Below are positions 26,243 through 35,367 of a stretch of DNA of 64,000 nucleotides, piece by piece. The stretch is from Eubacterium sp. 14-2. Lineage in GTDB: Bacteria > Bacillota > Clostridia > Lachnospirales > Lachnospiraceae. The notes under the pieces were generated by a model, which was not told where the DNA came from, searched no databases, and saw only the letters and a list, made by a program, of their open reading frames with translations. Positions within the stretch are counted from its first letter, which is position 1. Every line of letters begins with the position of its first letter. The stretch is taken from assembly GCF_000403845.2 (NCBI RefSeq), contig NZ_KE159567.1, positions 1,372,911 to 1,436,910 on the forward strand, given 5' to 3'. A program made the translations under genes and the position numbers.

Positions 26243-27256
26243 TTACTCTGAAAAATTATGAACTGTTCCTTTTGGAAATGTAATGGTCAGTCTTGTATAT
26301 TCTTTTTCTGTAGAAGCAATATCCAATTTCAAGCCCAACCTATCGCATAATTTTTTCGATAGATACAGTCCCATACCCGTTGCATTTGCCTTGTTTCTAT
26401 TTGAACCCGTAAAACCTTTTTCAAATACACGGGATAAATCAGACGTTTTTATTCCACAGCCATTATCTTCTATCACAAGCAGTATATTTGTTTCGTTGTC
26501 TTGACTGTATATTGTCAGTTTGTTTTCCTGCTTATCAAAATACTTAATCGCATTTTGCACGATTTGAGATAGAATGAATGTCAGCCATTTTTCATCAGTA
26601 TAAACGACATTTTCTATATTATGGATATTGATAATTGCTTTCCTTTCCATAAGCGAATGACGGAATTTCAGAATGACATTATGTATCACTTCCTCTAACT
26701 GCAACTGTTTTACAAAATAGTCTTTTTCCGTATTTTCGCTTCTTGCATAGTAGAGCATTTGTTCCACTAACTGAAATATTTTGTCTGTTTCTTTTTTTAA
26801 TGTGTAATTTTTTGTATTGTCAAACGTCAAAGACAATGCTCCTATCGGTATTTTTATTTCATGGGCGAAACTTTCCACATATTCTTGATAGTCTTGCTTT
26901 TCCTCTGTGATTTTGCCGATTTCATCATTCATAGATTTGCAGGCTTTTTTTAGTGCGTAGTAATAGGCTTCATTTTGAAATTCTTTTGGCTTTGGTAAAA
27001 CGTCTGCAATATAATAGGTTTCTTCCAGTCCGTCTACTAAATCAATAATATGTTGTGAAGCGTTACGTTTCTTCCGATACAAACACCATTGAAAAAGCCC
27101 TTGTATGCTGATGAACAGAATTACCAGCAATACAACAAATAGCGTATCTACACCGTAGAAAATCAAGAGAAATGCTACTAAGGCAAGAAAGAAAAGTTGA
27201 AACAATATCTCTGTTATTTTTTCTTCTAAGAATGCAAAAAAGCTCACAGTTTCCAA
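26243..27256 (-). CDS. BceS-type intramembrane-sensing histidine kinase
   Basis: This 337-residue kinase has two N-terminal membrane helices with almost no extracellular loop (about 12-55). This is the layout of BceS-like sensors, which sense flux through their partner ABC transporter. The H box is FAHEIKIPIGALSL, the N box SQIVQNAIKYFDKQ, with G boxes IEDNGCGI and TGMGLYLSKKL. It overlaps the end of its regulator gene by 13 bases. It lies with a BceAB-like transporter upstream, so the four genes form a peptide-antibiotic (bacitracin/lantibiotic-like) resistance module. Confidence 0.9.
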   Translation of the reverse strand: METVSFFAFLEEKITEILFQLFFLALVAFLLIFYGVDTLFVVLLVILFISIQGLFQWCLYRKKRNASQHIIDLVDGLEETYYIADVLPKPKEFQNEAYYYALKKACKSMNDEIGKITEEKQDYQEYVESFAHEIKIPIGALSLTFDNTKNYTLKKETDKIFQLVEQMLYYARSENTEKDYFVKQLQLEEVIHNVILKFRHSLMERKAIINIHNIENVVYTDEKWLTFILSQIVQNAIKYFDKQENKLTIYSQDNETNILLVIEDNGCGIKTSDLSRVFEKGFTGSNRNKANATGMGLYLSKKLCDRLGLKLDIASTEKEYTRLTITFPKGTVHNFSE

Positions 27257-27903
27257 CCCTTTCCTCGTATATTTTCCAATAAATGAACAATACCGATTTC
27301 TTTCATTTTCTTTTTTAGACGGGTCATATTAACCAGTAATACATTTTCGTCTAAATAATATTTGTCGTTCCACAGCTTTTCCAATAGTTCTTCTTTGCTA
27401 ATAACTTTATCTTCGTTCATAAAGAAGTAGTATAAAATACGAAATTCATTTCTTGTCAGTTCAATGTTTTTCTCTTGATACTTCAAAATGGATAAATGTA
27501 AATCAAGGGTACAATCTTTTTTGACAAGCTCACGGAAATTATTCGGGTTTGACAACTGCAATGCACGCTTGATCTTCTCAAGAAGAATAAGCGTGTCATA
27601 CGGCTTTGTGATGAAGTCAATCCCACCCACTTGAATACTTTTCAATTCGTCAGCATTTGTATCTCTGCTTGTTACAAAGATAATAGGTACTGGCATGACT
27701 TGTTTTATTTTCCTGCATACTTCATAGCCATTCTCATACGGCAGGTTAATATCAAGCAGAACCAGTTCTATGGAATATTGCTTTAATTCCTCTGTCAGAT
27801 TTTCAAAGTCAGTCAATAAAACTGTTTCATATCCTTGTGTGTTCAATAGTTTAGAAAGCTCCAGACGAGTGATTTCATCATCTTCGATAATTGCTATTCT
27901 CAT
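27244..27903 (-). CDS. BceR-type OmpR-family response regulator
   Basis: A 219-residue regulator. The receiver has IIEDDEITRLELSK with the acidic pair, the phosphoacceptor Asp in LVLLDINLPYENG, and Lys in FITKPYDTL. The winged-helix domain contains LTRNEFRILYYFFMNEDKVISKEELLEKLW. The start at 27903 follows GGGGGTG; an upstream start would add eight unusual residues. It probably activates the bceAB-like genes that precede it on the same strand. Confidence 0.92.
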   Translation of the reverse strand: MRIAIIEDDEITRLELSKLLNTQGYETVLLTDFENLTEELKQYSIELVLLDINLPYENGYEVCRKIKQVMPVPIIFVTSRDTNADELKSIQVGGIDFITKPYDTLILLEKIKRALQLSNPNNFRELVKKDCTLDLHLSILKYQEKNIELTRNEFRILYYFFMNEDKVISKEELLEKLWNDKYYLDENVLLVNMTRLKKKMKEIGIVHLLENIRGKGWKL

Positions 27904-27945
27904 TTCCACACCCCCTTGATTTACCATTATAATAATTTCACAGCA

Positions 27946-27971
27946 GGAGAGCTAGAAAAATCTAACTCTCC
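27946..27971 (-). promoter_or_regulatory. Hairpin between the bceB-like and bceR-like genes
   Basis: GGAGAGCTAGA (27946-27956) pairs with TCTAACTCTCC (27961-27971), with one mismatch. It overlaps the stop of the permease gene. There is no good T run, so it may be a weak attenuator or a transcript-end structure. Confidence 0.45.
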
Positions 27972-29941
27972 TCATTGATATTTCGCTTGAAACCGATATA
28001 CGTTGCTATCCAATAAATTCCATAGATAAAGAAGAAAATCGCCAAACCTACTACGAAGTAAATTAAATAACTATACTCACTTTCTAAATAAATTTTATAA
28101 ACATTATTGACTGATACCAGCATAAAGAAACTTGCAAGAATTGAATAAATAACTGGAACACCAAATAATATTAGTAATTGCTTTCTGATTGTTTTAAATA
28201 ATGATTTATCATTCACTCCCAATCTTTTTAATGTTTGATAGCGATATTTGTACTTTGTAGAGTCACTTAGTGATTGAATAGCAAGAACTGTTCCAACTGC
28301 CGAAATCAAAATAAAGGCAATATAAAGACAAATGCTTGCAATCATAGCGGTCATCGTATTTTGTTCTTCAATAGCAGAACCTCTTACAGAAAGTCTATAA
28401 TATTGTACGACTGTTTCTCCATCATCATTTACTATTACTAATCGGTGTTTCAAATCTTGTTTGATTTTTTCTCTAAGTTTTGTATCTGTTTCTTCTACGG
28501 TATCTATAATCAGATGTTGCTCAGATACTTCCAAGCCTTGAACATATTCATCAGGCACAATAACAGCAAATCTTCCAGTATTATTTATTTGATACCAATA
28601 CGTTTTTGTATCAATGCCCTTTAGTTTTAATTCTTTTCCACTTGTCAACTGAATTTTTTCAATATCCTTGTTGTTTTCAACTTTATATAACAAATCTTTG
28701 CTAGTTACAAGAAAATACTCGTCATTACTTAATTCTATGGTGTCCATATTCTTTAATTTCAGTATTTCGTTGTAATCACTTAATTTCATTACTGGGTCAT
28801 AATCATAAAATTGCACGTCAAAATAATTCTGCATTTGATGTTTCGGTTCTTTATAAACATCAAATTCGATTGCTTCATTTATTGTATAATCTTCATCAAC
28901 AACATTCACATATTCTTCAAAATCTTTAAATGGTTGTTTTTCTTCAAACACATGAACATCAAACGGAGCTGTCATTTCTATGCTTGCTTTATACACTCCT
29001 TTATTGATACTTGAAAAATTTAAACATAACAAAGAAAGTAATATCAACATGGAAAGTGTCCCGAACGTAAAACTCATTGTTCTTGCTTTTGACGCAAAAG
29101 TTCTTGTTACAAAAAGGTTATCTTTTTGATATTTAAGTTTTTTATTTTTCAATAAAACCGACAACAACATATCTGCACAAGTGGCTGATACACCATAAAT
29201 ACTGATAATCAACATCATCATGCTAATCATCAAATACGTAAGAGTTTCTTGTTTACCGCTGTTTTCCATTGTCCAACGTGAAGCCCAAAGCAAAATAGCA
29301 GTAATTCCTAATATAACACTAACAATGAAAATAATATTTCTTTTTTTATTGCTACGGAACATTTTCTTTTCATTCTGCTTGTCAAAATAGAGAAAATCAT
29401 GTACTGTCATTTTTCTAATTCTTCGTAAAAGATTAAGCAAAACCAATACGTATATTGCCAAAAAGTAAATAGCAAGCAATCCTATGGAAACAAAATTTAT
29501 TGAAATAAAGATTACTTCTGGAATACCTAATAAGTTTACAATTACCAATGATACAAATTGACTAAATATGAACCCAAGAGGAATAGCCAAAACCAAAGCA
29601 CATATCGCTAATAACACATTTTCAATTACAAGCAATCGAGCAATTTCTTTTTTTCTAATTCCAAGAAGCATATATGTTCCAAGCTCTTTGCTTCGCTTTT
29701 CAAACATAAATTTTGTGGTGTAGTTAATCAAAAAACAGATAACAAATATAATAACAACATTCACAAAAGCTAGAATATACTTAAACGTATCCATGCCTGT
29801 CGATAATTCTATTACTTCTTCAGAACTTGCCACTAAGTTAAAAGCAAATATAAGAGAAAATGCGATAGTAACAGTTATTAAATAAATCAAATAATCTTTA
29901 ATGCTTCTTTTTGTATTTCTAACCGCTAATTTACCTAACAT
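27962..29941 (-). CDS. BceB-type ABC transporter permease
   Basis: A permease of about 659 residues with ten membrane segments. It has an FtsX-like block near the N-terminus (residues 50-260) and another at the C-terminus. Between helices 7 and 8 lies a large extracellular domain (about 320-540), the hallmark of BceB-type transporters that free targets from bacitracin- and lantibiotic-like peptides. YMLLGIRKKEIARLLVIENVLL and RYQTLKRLGVNDKSLFKTIRKQLLILFGVP are the coupling regions. ATG 29941 follows GGAGG; a GTG at 29953 is also in frame. It overlaps the ATPase gene by 11 bases. Confidence 0.9.
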   Translation of the reverse strand: MLGKLAVRNTKRSIKDYLIYLITVTIAFSLIFAFNLVASSEEVIELSTGMDTFKYILAFVNVVIIFVICFLINYTTKFMFEKRSKELGTYMLLGIRKKEIARLLVIENVLLAICALVLAIPLGFIFSQFVSLVIVNLLGIPEVIFISINFVSIGLLAIYFLAIYVLVLLNLLRRIRKMTVHDFLYFDKQNEKKMFRSNKKRNIIFIVSVILGITAILLWASRWTMENSGKQETLTYLMISMMMLIISIYGVSATCADMLLSVLLKNKKLKYQKDNLFVTRTFASKARTMSFTFGTLSMLILLSLLCLNFSSINKGVYKASIEMTAPFDVHVFEEKQPFKDFEEYVNVVDEDYTINEAIEFDVYKEPKHQMQNYFDVQFYDYDPVMKLSDYNEILKLKNMDTIELSNDEYFLVTSKDLLYKVENNKDIEKIQLTSGKELKLKGIDTKTYWYQINNTGRFAVIVPDEYVQGLEVSEQHLIIDTVEETDTKLREKIKQDLKHRLVIVNDDGETVVQYYRLSVRGSAIEEQNTMTAMIASICLYIAFILISAVGTVLAIQSLSDSTKYKYRYQTLKRLGVNDKSLFKTIRKQLLILFGVPVIYSILASFFMLVSVNNVYKIYLESEYSYLIYFVVGLAIFFFIYGIYWIATYIGFKRNINEES

Positions 29942-30701
29942 TTCCCACTTCACCTCCGAGCAAGGTTAATATATCCAGTATTTCATTGAAGAAATCTTTT
30001 CTGCTTTTTTCCCCTCTGAAAATTTCATTGAATATTTTACCGTCCTTCAAGAACAAAATACGTTTACAAAAAGACGCACTAAACGGGTCATGTGTTACCA
30101 TTAAAATAGTAGCCTGCATTTTCTTGTTGATGTCAGACATTGTTTCCAGTAACAATCTGGAAGATTTTGAGTCCAAAGCTCCCGTCGGTTCATCAGCTAA
30201 TATCAGTTTCGGTTCATTGATTAAGGCTCTTGCACAAGCACAACGCTGTTTTTGTCCGCCAGAAACTTCATAAGGAAATTTCGATAAAATATCACGAATA
30301 CCCAATTTATCAGCGATAGCATGAACTCGTTTGTCAATATCAGCAGGGTTCTGTTTGTTGATTACCAATGACAAAGAAATGTTTTCTTCAATCGTTAAGG
30401 TATCTAAAAGGTTGAAATCTTGAAAAATGAACCCTAGATTTTCACGTCTAAAATCAGCAAAATCTTTATCTTTGATTTTGGTAATATCTTGATTGTTGAC
30501 TGTAATGTGTCCGCTGGTTACAGTATCAATCGTAGAGATACAGTTTAATAGGGTAGTCTTTCCAGAACCACTAGCTCCCATTATTGCGACAAATTCGCCC
30601 TTGTCTACATACATAGAAATACCGTCTACTGCCTTTGTGATATTTCCAGAGTTATCCCCGTAGTATTTTTTTACTTGCTCTAAATTTAAAATGTGTTCCA
30701 T
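29931..30701 (-). CDS. BceA-type ABC transporter ATP-binding protein
   Basis: A 256-residue ATPase with Walker A GASGSGKTTLL, Q-loop GFIFQDFNLLDTL, signature VSGGQKQRCACARAL, Walker B KLILADEPTGALDSK, and the His switch MVTHDPFSA. It belongs to the MacB/LolD/BceA group. It overlaps the permease gene and is the first gene of the BceABRS-like unit. ATG 30701 follows AAAGGAGC. An in-frame start further up lacks a ribosome site. Confidence 0.93.
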   Translation of the reverse strand: MEHILNLEQVKKYYGDNSGNITKAVDGISMYVDKGEFVAIMGASGSGKTTLLNCISTIDTVTSGHITVNNQDITKIKDKDFADFRRENLGFIFQDFNLLDTLTIEENISLSLVINKQNPADIDKRVHAIADKLGIRDILSKFPYEVSGGQKQRCACARALINEPKLILADEPTGALDSKSSRLLLETMSDINKKMQATILMVTHDPFSASFCKRILFLKDGKIFNEIFRGEKSRKDFFNEILDILTLLGGEVGNVR

Positions 30702-30810
30702 TAAAAATCGCTCCTTTCTTCCTGCCACATTTATTTGTTTTGGAATACAATTAAATTATAGCAAGGGCAGTGTTCAATTACACTTACAGTTTTGAAAGTA
30801 AACAGATAGC

Positions 30811-30866
30811 AAAAGAGCCGTGATAATGCAGATCACAATTCTGTGAAGCATTTCCACGACCCTTTT
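30811..30866 (-). terminator. Terminator upstream of the bceAB-like genes
   Basis: On the minus strand AAAAGGGTCGTG pairs with CACGGCTCTTTT (plus-strand arms 30811-30822 and 30855-30866), followed by a T run. It separates the small gene at 30868 from the transporter operon. Confidence 0.6.
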
Positions 30867-30867
30867 A

Positions 30868-31107
30868 TTATAATTTTACCGTTGTCTTTTTCGTAATGGT
30901 ATAAATGTATTCCTCTGGCGTAGGGCGTTTTTTTCCAAAATACTTTTTGAAATTTGCCTGCACCTCTGGGTCGGTGCTATTCATAGCTTCATCAATCGTT
31001 GCTTCAATATTTTCCCGAACATCAGCTAATGACATACCGCCAGCCTTTGCACCTGCCTTTAATGCTTTTTTAATATCTCGTTTTTTTAACCCTATCATTC
31101 GAACCAA
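30868..31107 (-). CDS. Small ICE protein, unknown function
   Basis: A 79-residue protein: basic helical N-terminus ([37 protein letters not shown]), then [26 protein letters not shown]. It is a recurrent passenger of Tn916-like elements. Relatives may be labelled as sporulation-factor-like, but I see no basis for a function. It is the last gene before the terminator that precedes the bceAB-like genes. Confidence 0.7.
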   Translation of the reverse strand: MVRMIGLKKRDIKKALKAGAKAGGMSLADVRENIEATIDEAMNSTDPEVQANFKKYFGKKRPTPEEYIYTITKKTTVKL

Positions 31108-31121
31108 CTCCCTAAAATGAG

Positions 31122-31313
31122 TTAATCTTCTTTTTCAAAAATTAAATCAATCTTTCGCATACAACCTTTTGCGTCAATTTCTGTAGGTATAAAACCAACA
31201 TAGCGATACCCATTTTCTGCATAGCTATTTATAACTTCCTTATGTTTATCGGTGCAAAGGAACACAACACCTTTCGCAGTATAATCAATTTCTAAATATT
31301 CATATTTTTTCAT
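31122..31313 (-). CDS. DUF4177-like small protein
   Basis: A 63-residue protein of the DUF4177 type: [15 protein letters not shown] at the start, then [20 protein letters not shown], matching the usual pattern of a beta strand, a helix with GYR/GW, and a closing strand. Its start overlaps the stop of the small membrane peptide upstream (ATGA). The function is unknown. It is common as ICE cargo near ABC transporter genes. Confidence 0.75.
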   Translation of the reverse strand: MKKYEYLEIDYTAKGVVFLCTDKHKEVINSYAENGYRYVGFIPTEIDAKGCMRKIDLIFEKED

Positions 31314-31426
31314 TTTTCCTCATTTCCTTTCTCTTTCATATTTTCTCTACGCTTTTTGATTGCCTTATTTCTTAAAGGAATACCAACACCCAATATCAAT
31401 CCTACTACCAAAATAGTCAAGTCCAT
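31310..31426 (-). CDS. 38-residue membrane peptide
   Basis: ATG 31426 preceded by AGAGGTG. One hydrophobic helix (MDLTILVVGLILGVGIPL) is followed by a strongly charged tail ([20 protein letters not shown]). The stop overlaps the DUF4177-like start by 4 bases, and the gene follows the ABC permease stop by 17 bases, so it is translated as part of that operon. Too short for family assignment. Confidence 0.6.
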   Translation of the reverse strand: MDLTILVVGLILGVGIPLRNKAIKKRRENMKEKGNEEK

Positions 31427-31443
31427 AAGCACACCTCTCTTTT

Positions 31444-32097
31444 CTAAAACTCTTTTTTCTTTAGTATTGTTAAGCTAATAAGATAGGAGATACCTAAAAT
31501 AACAACTGAAAACAATAAAAATAATATTATATATACTAGTGGCTCAAATTTAGGTAATTTATTTATTAAGACATATAAATCTATTCCTAAATATTCAGTA
31601 GTTTTTATAAGAAGCAGTCCTATAACAAATATAAGTCCCATTACACCTATGATAGCAATTCTTCCTTTTTCTCCACCAAATTTCAAGATAAAAGGAAGCA
31701 TGATTGATAAAATCAATAAAATAGTAGGAAATAAAGAACCTGCTGTTAAAAAAATTTCATTAAAACTGCCTGTTTTTGTAATACCAATAGCAACTAAACT
31801 AATAACAGTTCCCAACAACAAAGACATTATTCCTGAAATCAATCCAAAAATATATTTTTCCAGTACATAATCTTTTCGTGTTATCGGTAAAGAAAATAAA
31901 AAAGCATTTCCATTATCAAATTCATCATAGCTAATTGAACTCAATGAGAATAATGCCCCCACAAAACCTAAGAAACCAATCGGAAACGAAGTCCCCGGAG
32001 ATACTATTATCATTATTATAGATATAGCAGTAATAGCCATAAAGAAGTTTTTCTGTCCTTTCAGCAATTTAAAATCTTTAATCAATAAACCTTTCAT
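31444..32097 (-). CDS. ABC-2-type transporter permease
   Basis: A 217-residue membrane protein with six hydrophobic segments. The N-terminus MKGLLIKDFKLLKGQKNFF and the FLFSLPITRKDYVLEKYIFGLISGI stretch are typical of small ABC-2 permeases (YtrC/YtrD-like or Bacillus YhcI types). It starts at the last base of the ATPase gene stop. With that ATPase and the GntR regulator it makes a YtrAB-like cell-envelope stress transporter. The substrate is unknown. Confidence 0.85.
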   Translation of the reverse strand: MKGLLIKDFKLLKGQKNFFMAITAISIIMIIVSPGTSFPIGFLGFVGALFSLSSISYDEFDNGNAFLFSLPITRKDYVLEKYIFGLISGIMSLLLGTVISLVAIGITKTGSFNEIFLTAGSLFPTILLILSIMLPFILKFGGEKGRIAIIGVMGLIFVIGLLLIKTTEYLGIDLYVLINKLPKFEPLVYIILFLLFSVVILGISYLISLTILKKKEF

Positions 32098-32945
32098 TAT
32101 TCAACACCTCTAATCATCATTGTTATTACTTCGTCTATATTTCCTTTTTCAATCGCCATTTGAGGATAATTTTCAGCATAATATTGTTTTTGATTAGTTA
32201 AACAACTATATCCATAGCTTTCTTTTTTGGTACGTAAAATATATTGTCTATCTAATTTGGAATATTCTTCTTCATCAACTTTAAGTAGTGCATAATCGCT
32301 TAGTAAAACATCAGTATCTTCGTGCATAATTACTTTTCCTTGATGTATCATATAAAGGTCATCACATAAAGTTTCTAAATCACTGGAAATGTGAGAACTA
32401 ATTAAAATAGAGCGTTCTTCGTCTTTTTCTATAAAATCTCTTAGCATTTCTAGCAATTCATCTCTAGCTATTACATCTAATCCCGCCGTTGGTTCATCAA
32501 GAATTAACAACTTTGCATTGTGTGAAACAGCAACTAAGACTTTTACTTTCGCTTTCATACCAGTTGAAAAATCTTTTATTCTTTTATTTCGTGGAAGCTG
32601 AAACTTTTTAACTTGTTCTATAAAAAATGATTTATCAAAATTTTGATATAAATTATCAATAATAGGAATAATATCATTGATTGTTAAATATCCACTAAAG
32701 CCAGAGTCCGAAAGAACTACTCCCAAATCTTGCTTGTCTTTTGCAGTAAAATCTTGTAATGACTTTCCAAGAATATTGATAGTTCCACTATCAAAGGAAA
32801 TTAGCCCTAAAATAGCTTTAAATGTTGTGCTTTTTCCTGCACCATTTTGACCAATCAAACCAGTTACATGACCTTTCTTTACTTCAAGAGAACAATCAAG
32901 CGAAAAGCTTTCATAACTTTTTTTCAAATGCTCAATTTTTAACAT
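32097..32945 (-). CDS. ABC transporter ATP-binding protein
   Basis: A 282-residue ATPase with Walker A GQNGAGKSTTFK, signature FSTGMKAKVKVLVA, Walker B KLLILDEPTAGLD and His switch ISSHISSDLE. This belongs to the drug/lantibiotic/ABC-2 exporter ATPases. It lies between the GntR regulator (2-base gap) and the permease (overlapping), in one operon driven by the promoter at 33,344. Confidence 0.92.
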   Translation of the reverse strand: MLKIEHLKKSYESFSLDCSLEVKKGHVTGLIGQNGAGKSTTFKAILGLISFDSGTINILGKSLQDFTAKDKQDLGVVLSDSGFSGYLTINDIIPIIDNLYQNFDKSFFIEQVKKFQLPRNKRIKDFSTGMKAKVKVLVAVSHNAKLLILDEPTAGLDVIARDELLEMLRDFIEKDEERSILISSHISSDLETLCDDLYMIHQGKVIMHEDTDVLLSDYALLKVDEEEYSKLDRQYILRTKKESYGYSCLTNQKQYYAENYPQMAIEKGNIDEVITMMIRGVE

Positions 32946-32947
32946 AT

Positions 32948-33319
32948 CTAACCCTCCAAAATTAACTCAAATAGTTTTTTTATATCTTCATCACTGATAC
33001 CGTAACATCTGCCTTTTTGAATAACTCGTTCTAAATCACTTTCTAATTCCTTTTTCTGTTCCTCTAATAAAAGCTCTGTATTTGTAGCAGTAACATATGT
33101 TCCTTTTCCATGAATTGTTACCGTAAACCCCTCGTTTTCCAAGTTATCATATGCTTTTTTTACAGTTAGAGCACTTATTTTTAATTCTTTTGCAAGAGAA
33201 CGAACAGACGGAAGATTATCATTTTCTTTTAATTTTCCATTCCGAATTAAAGCTTTAACTTGTTCTACTATTTGCTCGTAAATAGGTATCATTGAAGAAT
33301 GGTTTATAATAATTTTCAT
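32948..33319 (-). CDS. YtrA-type GntR-family repressor
   Basis: A 123-residue short GntR regulator. The winged helix occupies about 8-75 (IYEQIVEQVKALIRNGKLKENDNLPSVRSLAKELKISALTVKKAYDNLENEGF), followed by GKGTYV and a short C-terminal helical tail. This is the YtrA subclass, which normally represses its own ABC operon and is relieved by cell-wall antibiotics. ATG 33319 follows AAAGGAGC. Its promoter overlaps an inverted repeat likely to be its operator. Confidence 0.92.
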   Translation of the reverse strand: MKIIINHSSMIPIYEQIVEQVKALIRNGKLKENDNLPSVRSLAKELKISALTVKKAYDNLENEGFTVTIHGKGTYVTATNTELLLEEQKKELESDLERVIQKGRCYGISDEDIKKLFELILEG

Positions 33320-33343
33320 CTCACAGCTCCTTTCTGTATAAAC

Positions 33344-33372
33344 AGTATATAACAGAGCAATGCTGTTGTCAA
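33344..33372 (-). promoter_or_regulatory. Promoter/operator of the GntR-ABC operon
   Basis: On the minus strand TTGACA, a 17-base spacer and TATACT (plus-strand positions 33367-33372 and 33344-33349). The -10 lies in an AT-rich near-palindrome, GTTATATACTGTTTATAC, a suitable operator for a YtrA-type repressor. Confidence 0.75.
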
Positions 33373-33441
33373 GTGTTATATGGTGTTTGCACAGAAAATG
33401 AAGCGTGCAAATCTCACTTAAGAAATGCACGCTATATCTGT

Positions 33442-34344
33442 TTATCCTACAATCTTCCAGTTGCTATCCTTATATAGCACAAGTTCATACTGCGATACTT
33501 GTGTTGCCTTTGTCTGATTATCAAGGAATTTTACAGCAACTTTAACTTTTACATTGTCCCCGTCCTTTGTAAAGATAGGGTTTACCAATTCAGAATACAG
33601 ATAGTCCCTGCCGATAGGTTCAATCACATTCCCCGATACATAATAGGCAAGTTCTTTTTCTGTGGCTGTTGGATAGAGCTTAAAAAATGTTTCCAGAAAT
33701 GCGGTAGCGTCGCTTACGGTATCAGCGTCTACGCTTGCGTCTGCTTCTGGTGTCTTAGGCTCATAGTCTGATTTTTCGATTGCTGGTGCAAGGGTAGGGT
33801 TCTGAACGATTACCATATCCCCGTCAGCGTCCACATGGACTTTTACGGTATAGGTTGCCTTGACGATACTTGTCTGTTCTCCCTCTTTTATCTGCTGATC
33901 TACTTCGTAGGTAGCAGAAAAAGTGTCCGTTCCCAACTGTTCGATACTCCACACAATCACATTTGTAACTGTGGAGCTGGTCGGTATATCCGTTCTGATT
34001 GTATCAACATTCAAGTCCTGCAATTTTTTTGTCAGATAACCGCTGATTGCCTGCGTCCTTGCTTCAATCGCTTCTTTGCTGTTATTCCATGTGTAATAGG
34101 ACTTTGCGAAGTTCTTCACGAAATTTTCTATCCCGTTGGTGTCCTGCAAGCGAAGCTCAATGATTTCTTTTTCGTGGGTCGTGTGCTGGTCGATAGCGGT
34201 AAAATTCTTATATACCCCAAAGCTCACGCTTGCGATAAGCACCACCCACAACGCAATCACGGTTTTCTTATGTGTGCCTACCTTAACAGTACGCACCTTT
34301 TTTTCTTTGACATTTTCTGTCTGCTTCTTATTCTTCTTAAACAT
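33442..34344 (-). CDS. tcpC: Conjugal transfer protein TcpC (Tn916 Orf13)
   Basis: A 300-residue VirB8-like protein. It has a basic N-terminus (MFKKNKKQTENVKEKKVRTVKVGTHKK), one membrane helix (about 30-48), and two NTF2-like extracytoplasmic domains, with YTWNNSKEAIEARTQAISGYL in the first. TcpC forms part of the conjugation channel at the cell wall. AAAGGAC precedes the start. It is the last gene of the transfer operon before the cargo slot. Confidence 0.92.
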   Translation of the reverse strand: MFKKNKKQTENVKEKKVRTVKVGTHKKTVIALWVVLIASVSFGVYKNFTAIDQHTTHEKEIIELRLQDTNGIENFVKNFAKSYYTWNNSKEAIEARTQAISGYLTKKLQDLNVDTIRTDIPTSSTVTNVIVWSIEQLGTDTFSATYEVDQQIKEGEQTSIVKATYTVKVHVDADGDMVIVQNPTLAPAIEKSDYEPKTPEADASVDADTVSDATAFLETFFKLYPTATEKELAYYVSGNVIEPIGRDYLYSELVNPIFTKDGDNVKVKVAVKFLDNQTKATQVSQYELVLYKDSNWKIVG

Positions 34345-34359
34345 ATTTTCAAGTCCTTT

Positions 34360-35367
34360 CTATTGTTTTACTCGTCCTGCACCGATTAAATGCTGTTGCC
34401 AGTAACTACTATTTAGGTCTGCATATCCTATCGGGTCGCCTGCATGGTACATCTGGTTATTTCCCACATATATTCCCACATGGGTTACATACGAACCAGC
34501 ATTATAGGTAGAATGGAAAAATACCAAGTCCCCAGCCTTTGCCTGCGAGAGTGGAAGATGTTGGGTTGCGTCATACTGTGCTTGTGCGGTTCTCGGTAAA
34601 GAGATACCAGCTTTTCCATAGCACCATTGCACAAGTCCGCTACAATCAAAGGAAGTGTTCGGGTTACTGCCACCATACACATACTTCCAGCCTTGATATT
34701 TCAACGCTTCATTCATAATCGCTTGTGCCGTCGCATTATCAAAATGTGCCACGGTCAGATATTGATTGACTAATTCCACGTAGAACATATTTCCGTAACC
34801 ATATCGCCAGCCCCCGTTCTTCGCAACGGCTATCGGGTTAGTATAGGTTACTTTCTTTCCACCCGACTTTTCACGGGCGAAGCTCTCTGCAAGATTAAAA
34901 GTGTGTTTCTTTCCTTTTCCTGCCACATATCCCACATAACTACCGCCATAGTTATAAGACTGTATCGCTACATTCAAATCGTCGATACCTTGATTTTTGC
35001 AGGAAGAAAGCAGGGACGCAAAATACTTACACCCCTGCTTGATTGAGCTTTCCGTATCTAAGGAATTAGGCGGTAAACCAAGACTTTCCGAACTCTGCAT
35101 AACATCTTCTGCCGTACCGCCACTTTCTACTTGAATGATAGCCAGTAGCACATTGACATACTCGGAAATGCCGTATTCTCTGGCGTACTTTTCCACCATA
35201 GGCTGATGTTTCAAGACTTCTGCGGATAAATTCATACCCGTAATGCCAGAAGAAAAGTTGCTGTTCTCGTCGTCGCTGTCCGCACTAATAAGGACACCAA
35301 AGAAAAGCACCAGAGAAAAGAGGATAGGAAACAGACTGCCGATAAGAGCGATATGTTTCAGTTTCAT
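34360..35367 (-). CDS. Bifunctional lysozyme-like/NlpC-P60 cell wall hydrolase (Tn916 Orf14)
   Basis: This 335-residue protein has a signal/anchor helix (about 5-28), a lysozyme-like transglycosylase domain (VNVLLAIIQVESGGTAEDVMQSSESLG, with the catalytic Glu in QVESGG), and an NlpC/P60 endopeptidase domain with the Cys in SFDCSGLVQWCYG, His in THVGIYVG and a further His in MYHAGDP. Such enzymes open the peptidoglycan for the conjugation channel (CwlT-like). Overlaps the upstream gene stop (ATGA). Confidence 0.94.
   Translation of the reverse strand: MKLKHIALIGSLFPILFSLVLFFGVLISADSDDENSNFSSGITGMNLSAEVLKHQPMVEKYAREYGISEYVNVLLAIIQVESGGTAEDVMQSSESLGLPPNSLDTESSIKQGCKYFASLLSSCKNQGIDDLNVAIQSYNYGGSYVGYVAGKGKKHTFNLAESFAREKSGGKKVTYTNPIAVAKNGGWRYGYGNMFYVELVNQYLTVAHFDNATAQAIMNEALKYQGWKYVYGGSNPNTSFDCSGLVQWCYGKAGISLPRTAQAQYDATQHLPLSQAKAGDLVFFHSTYNAGSYVTHVGIYVGNNQMYHAGDPIGYADLNSSYWQQHLIGAGRVKQ

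Noticed and set aside
26243-33319. A tet(M) or other ribosomal protection gene in the usual Tn916 slot
   Set aside because: All frames in the slot are accounted for by the Bce-like and GntR/ABC modules; no EF-G-like motif is present.
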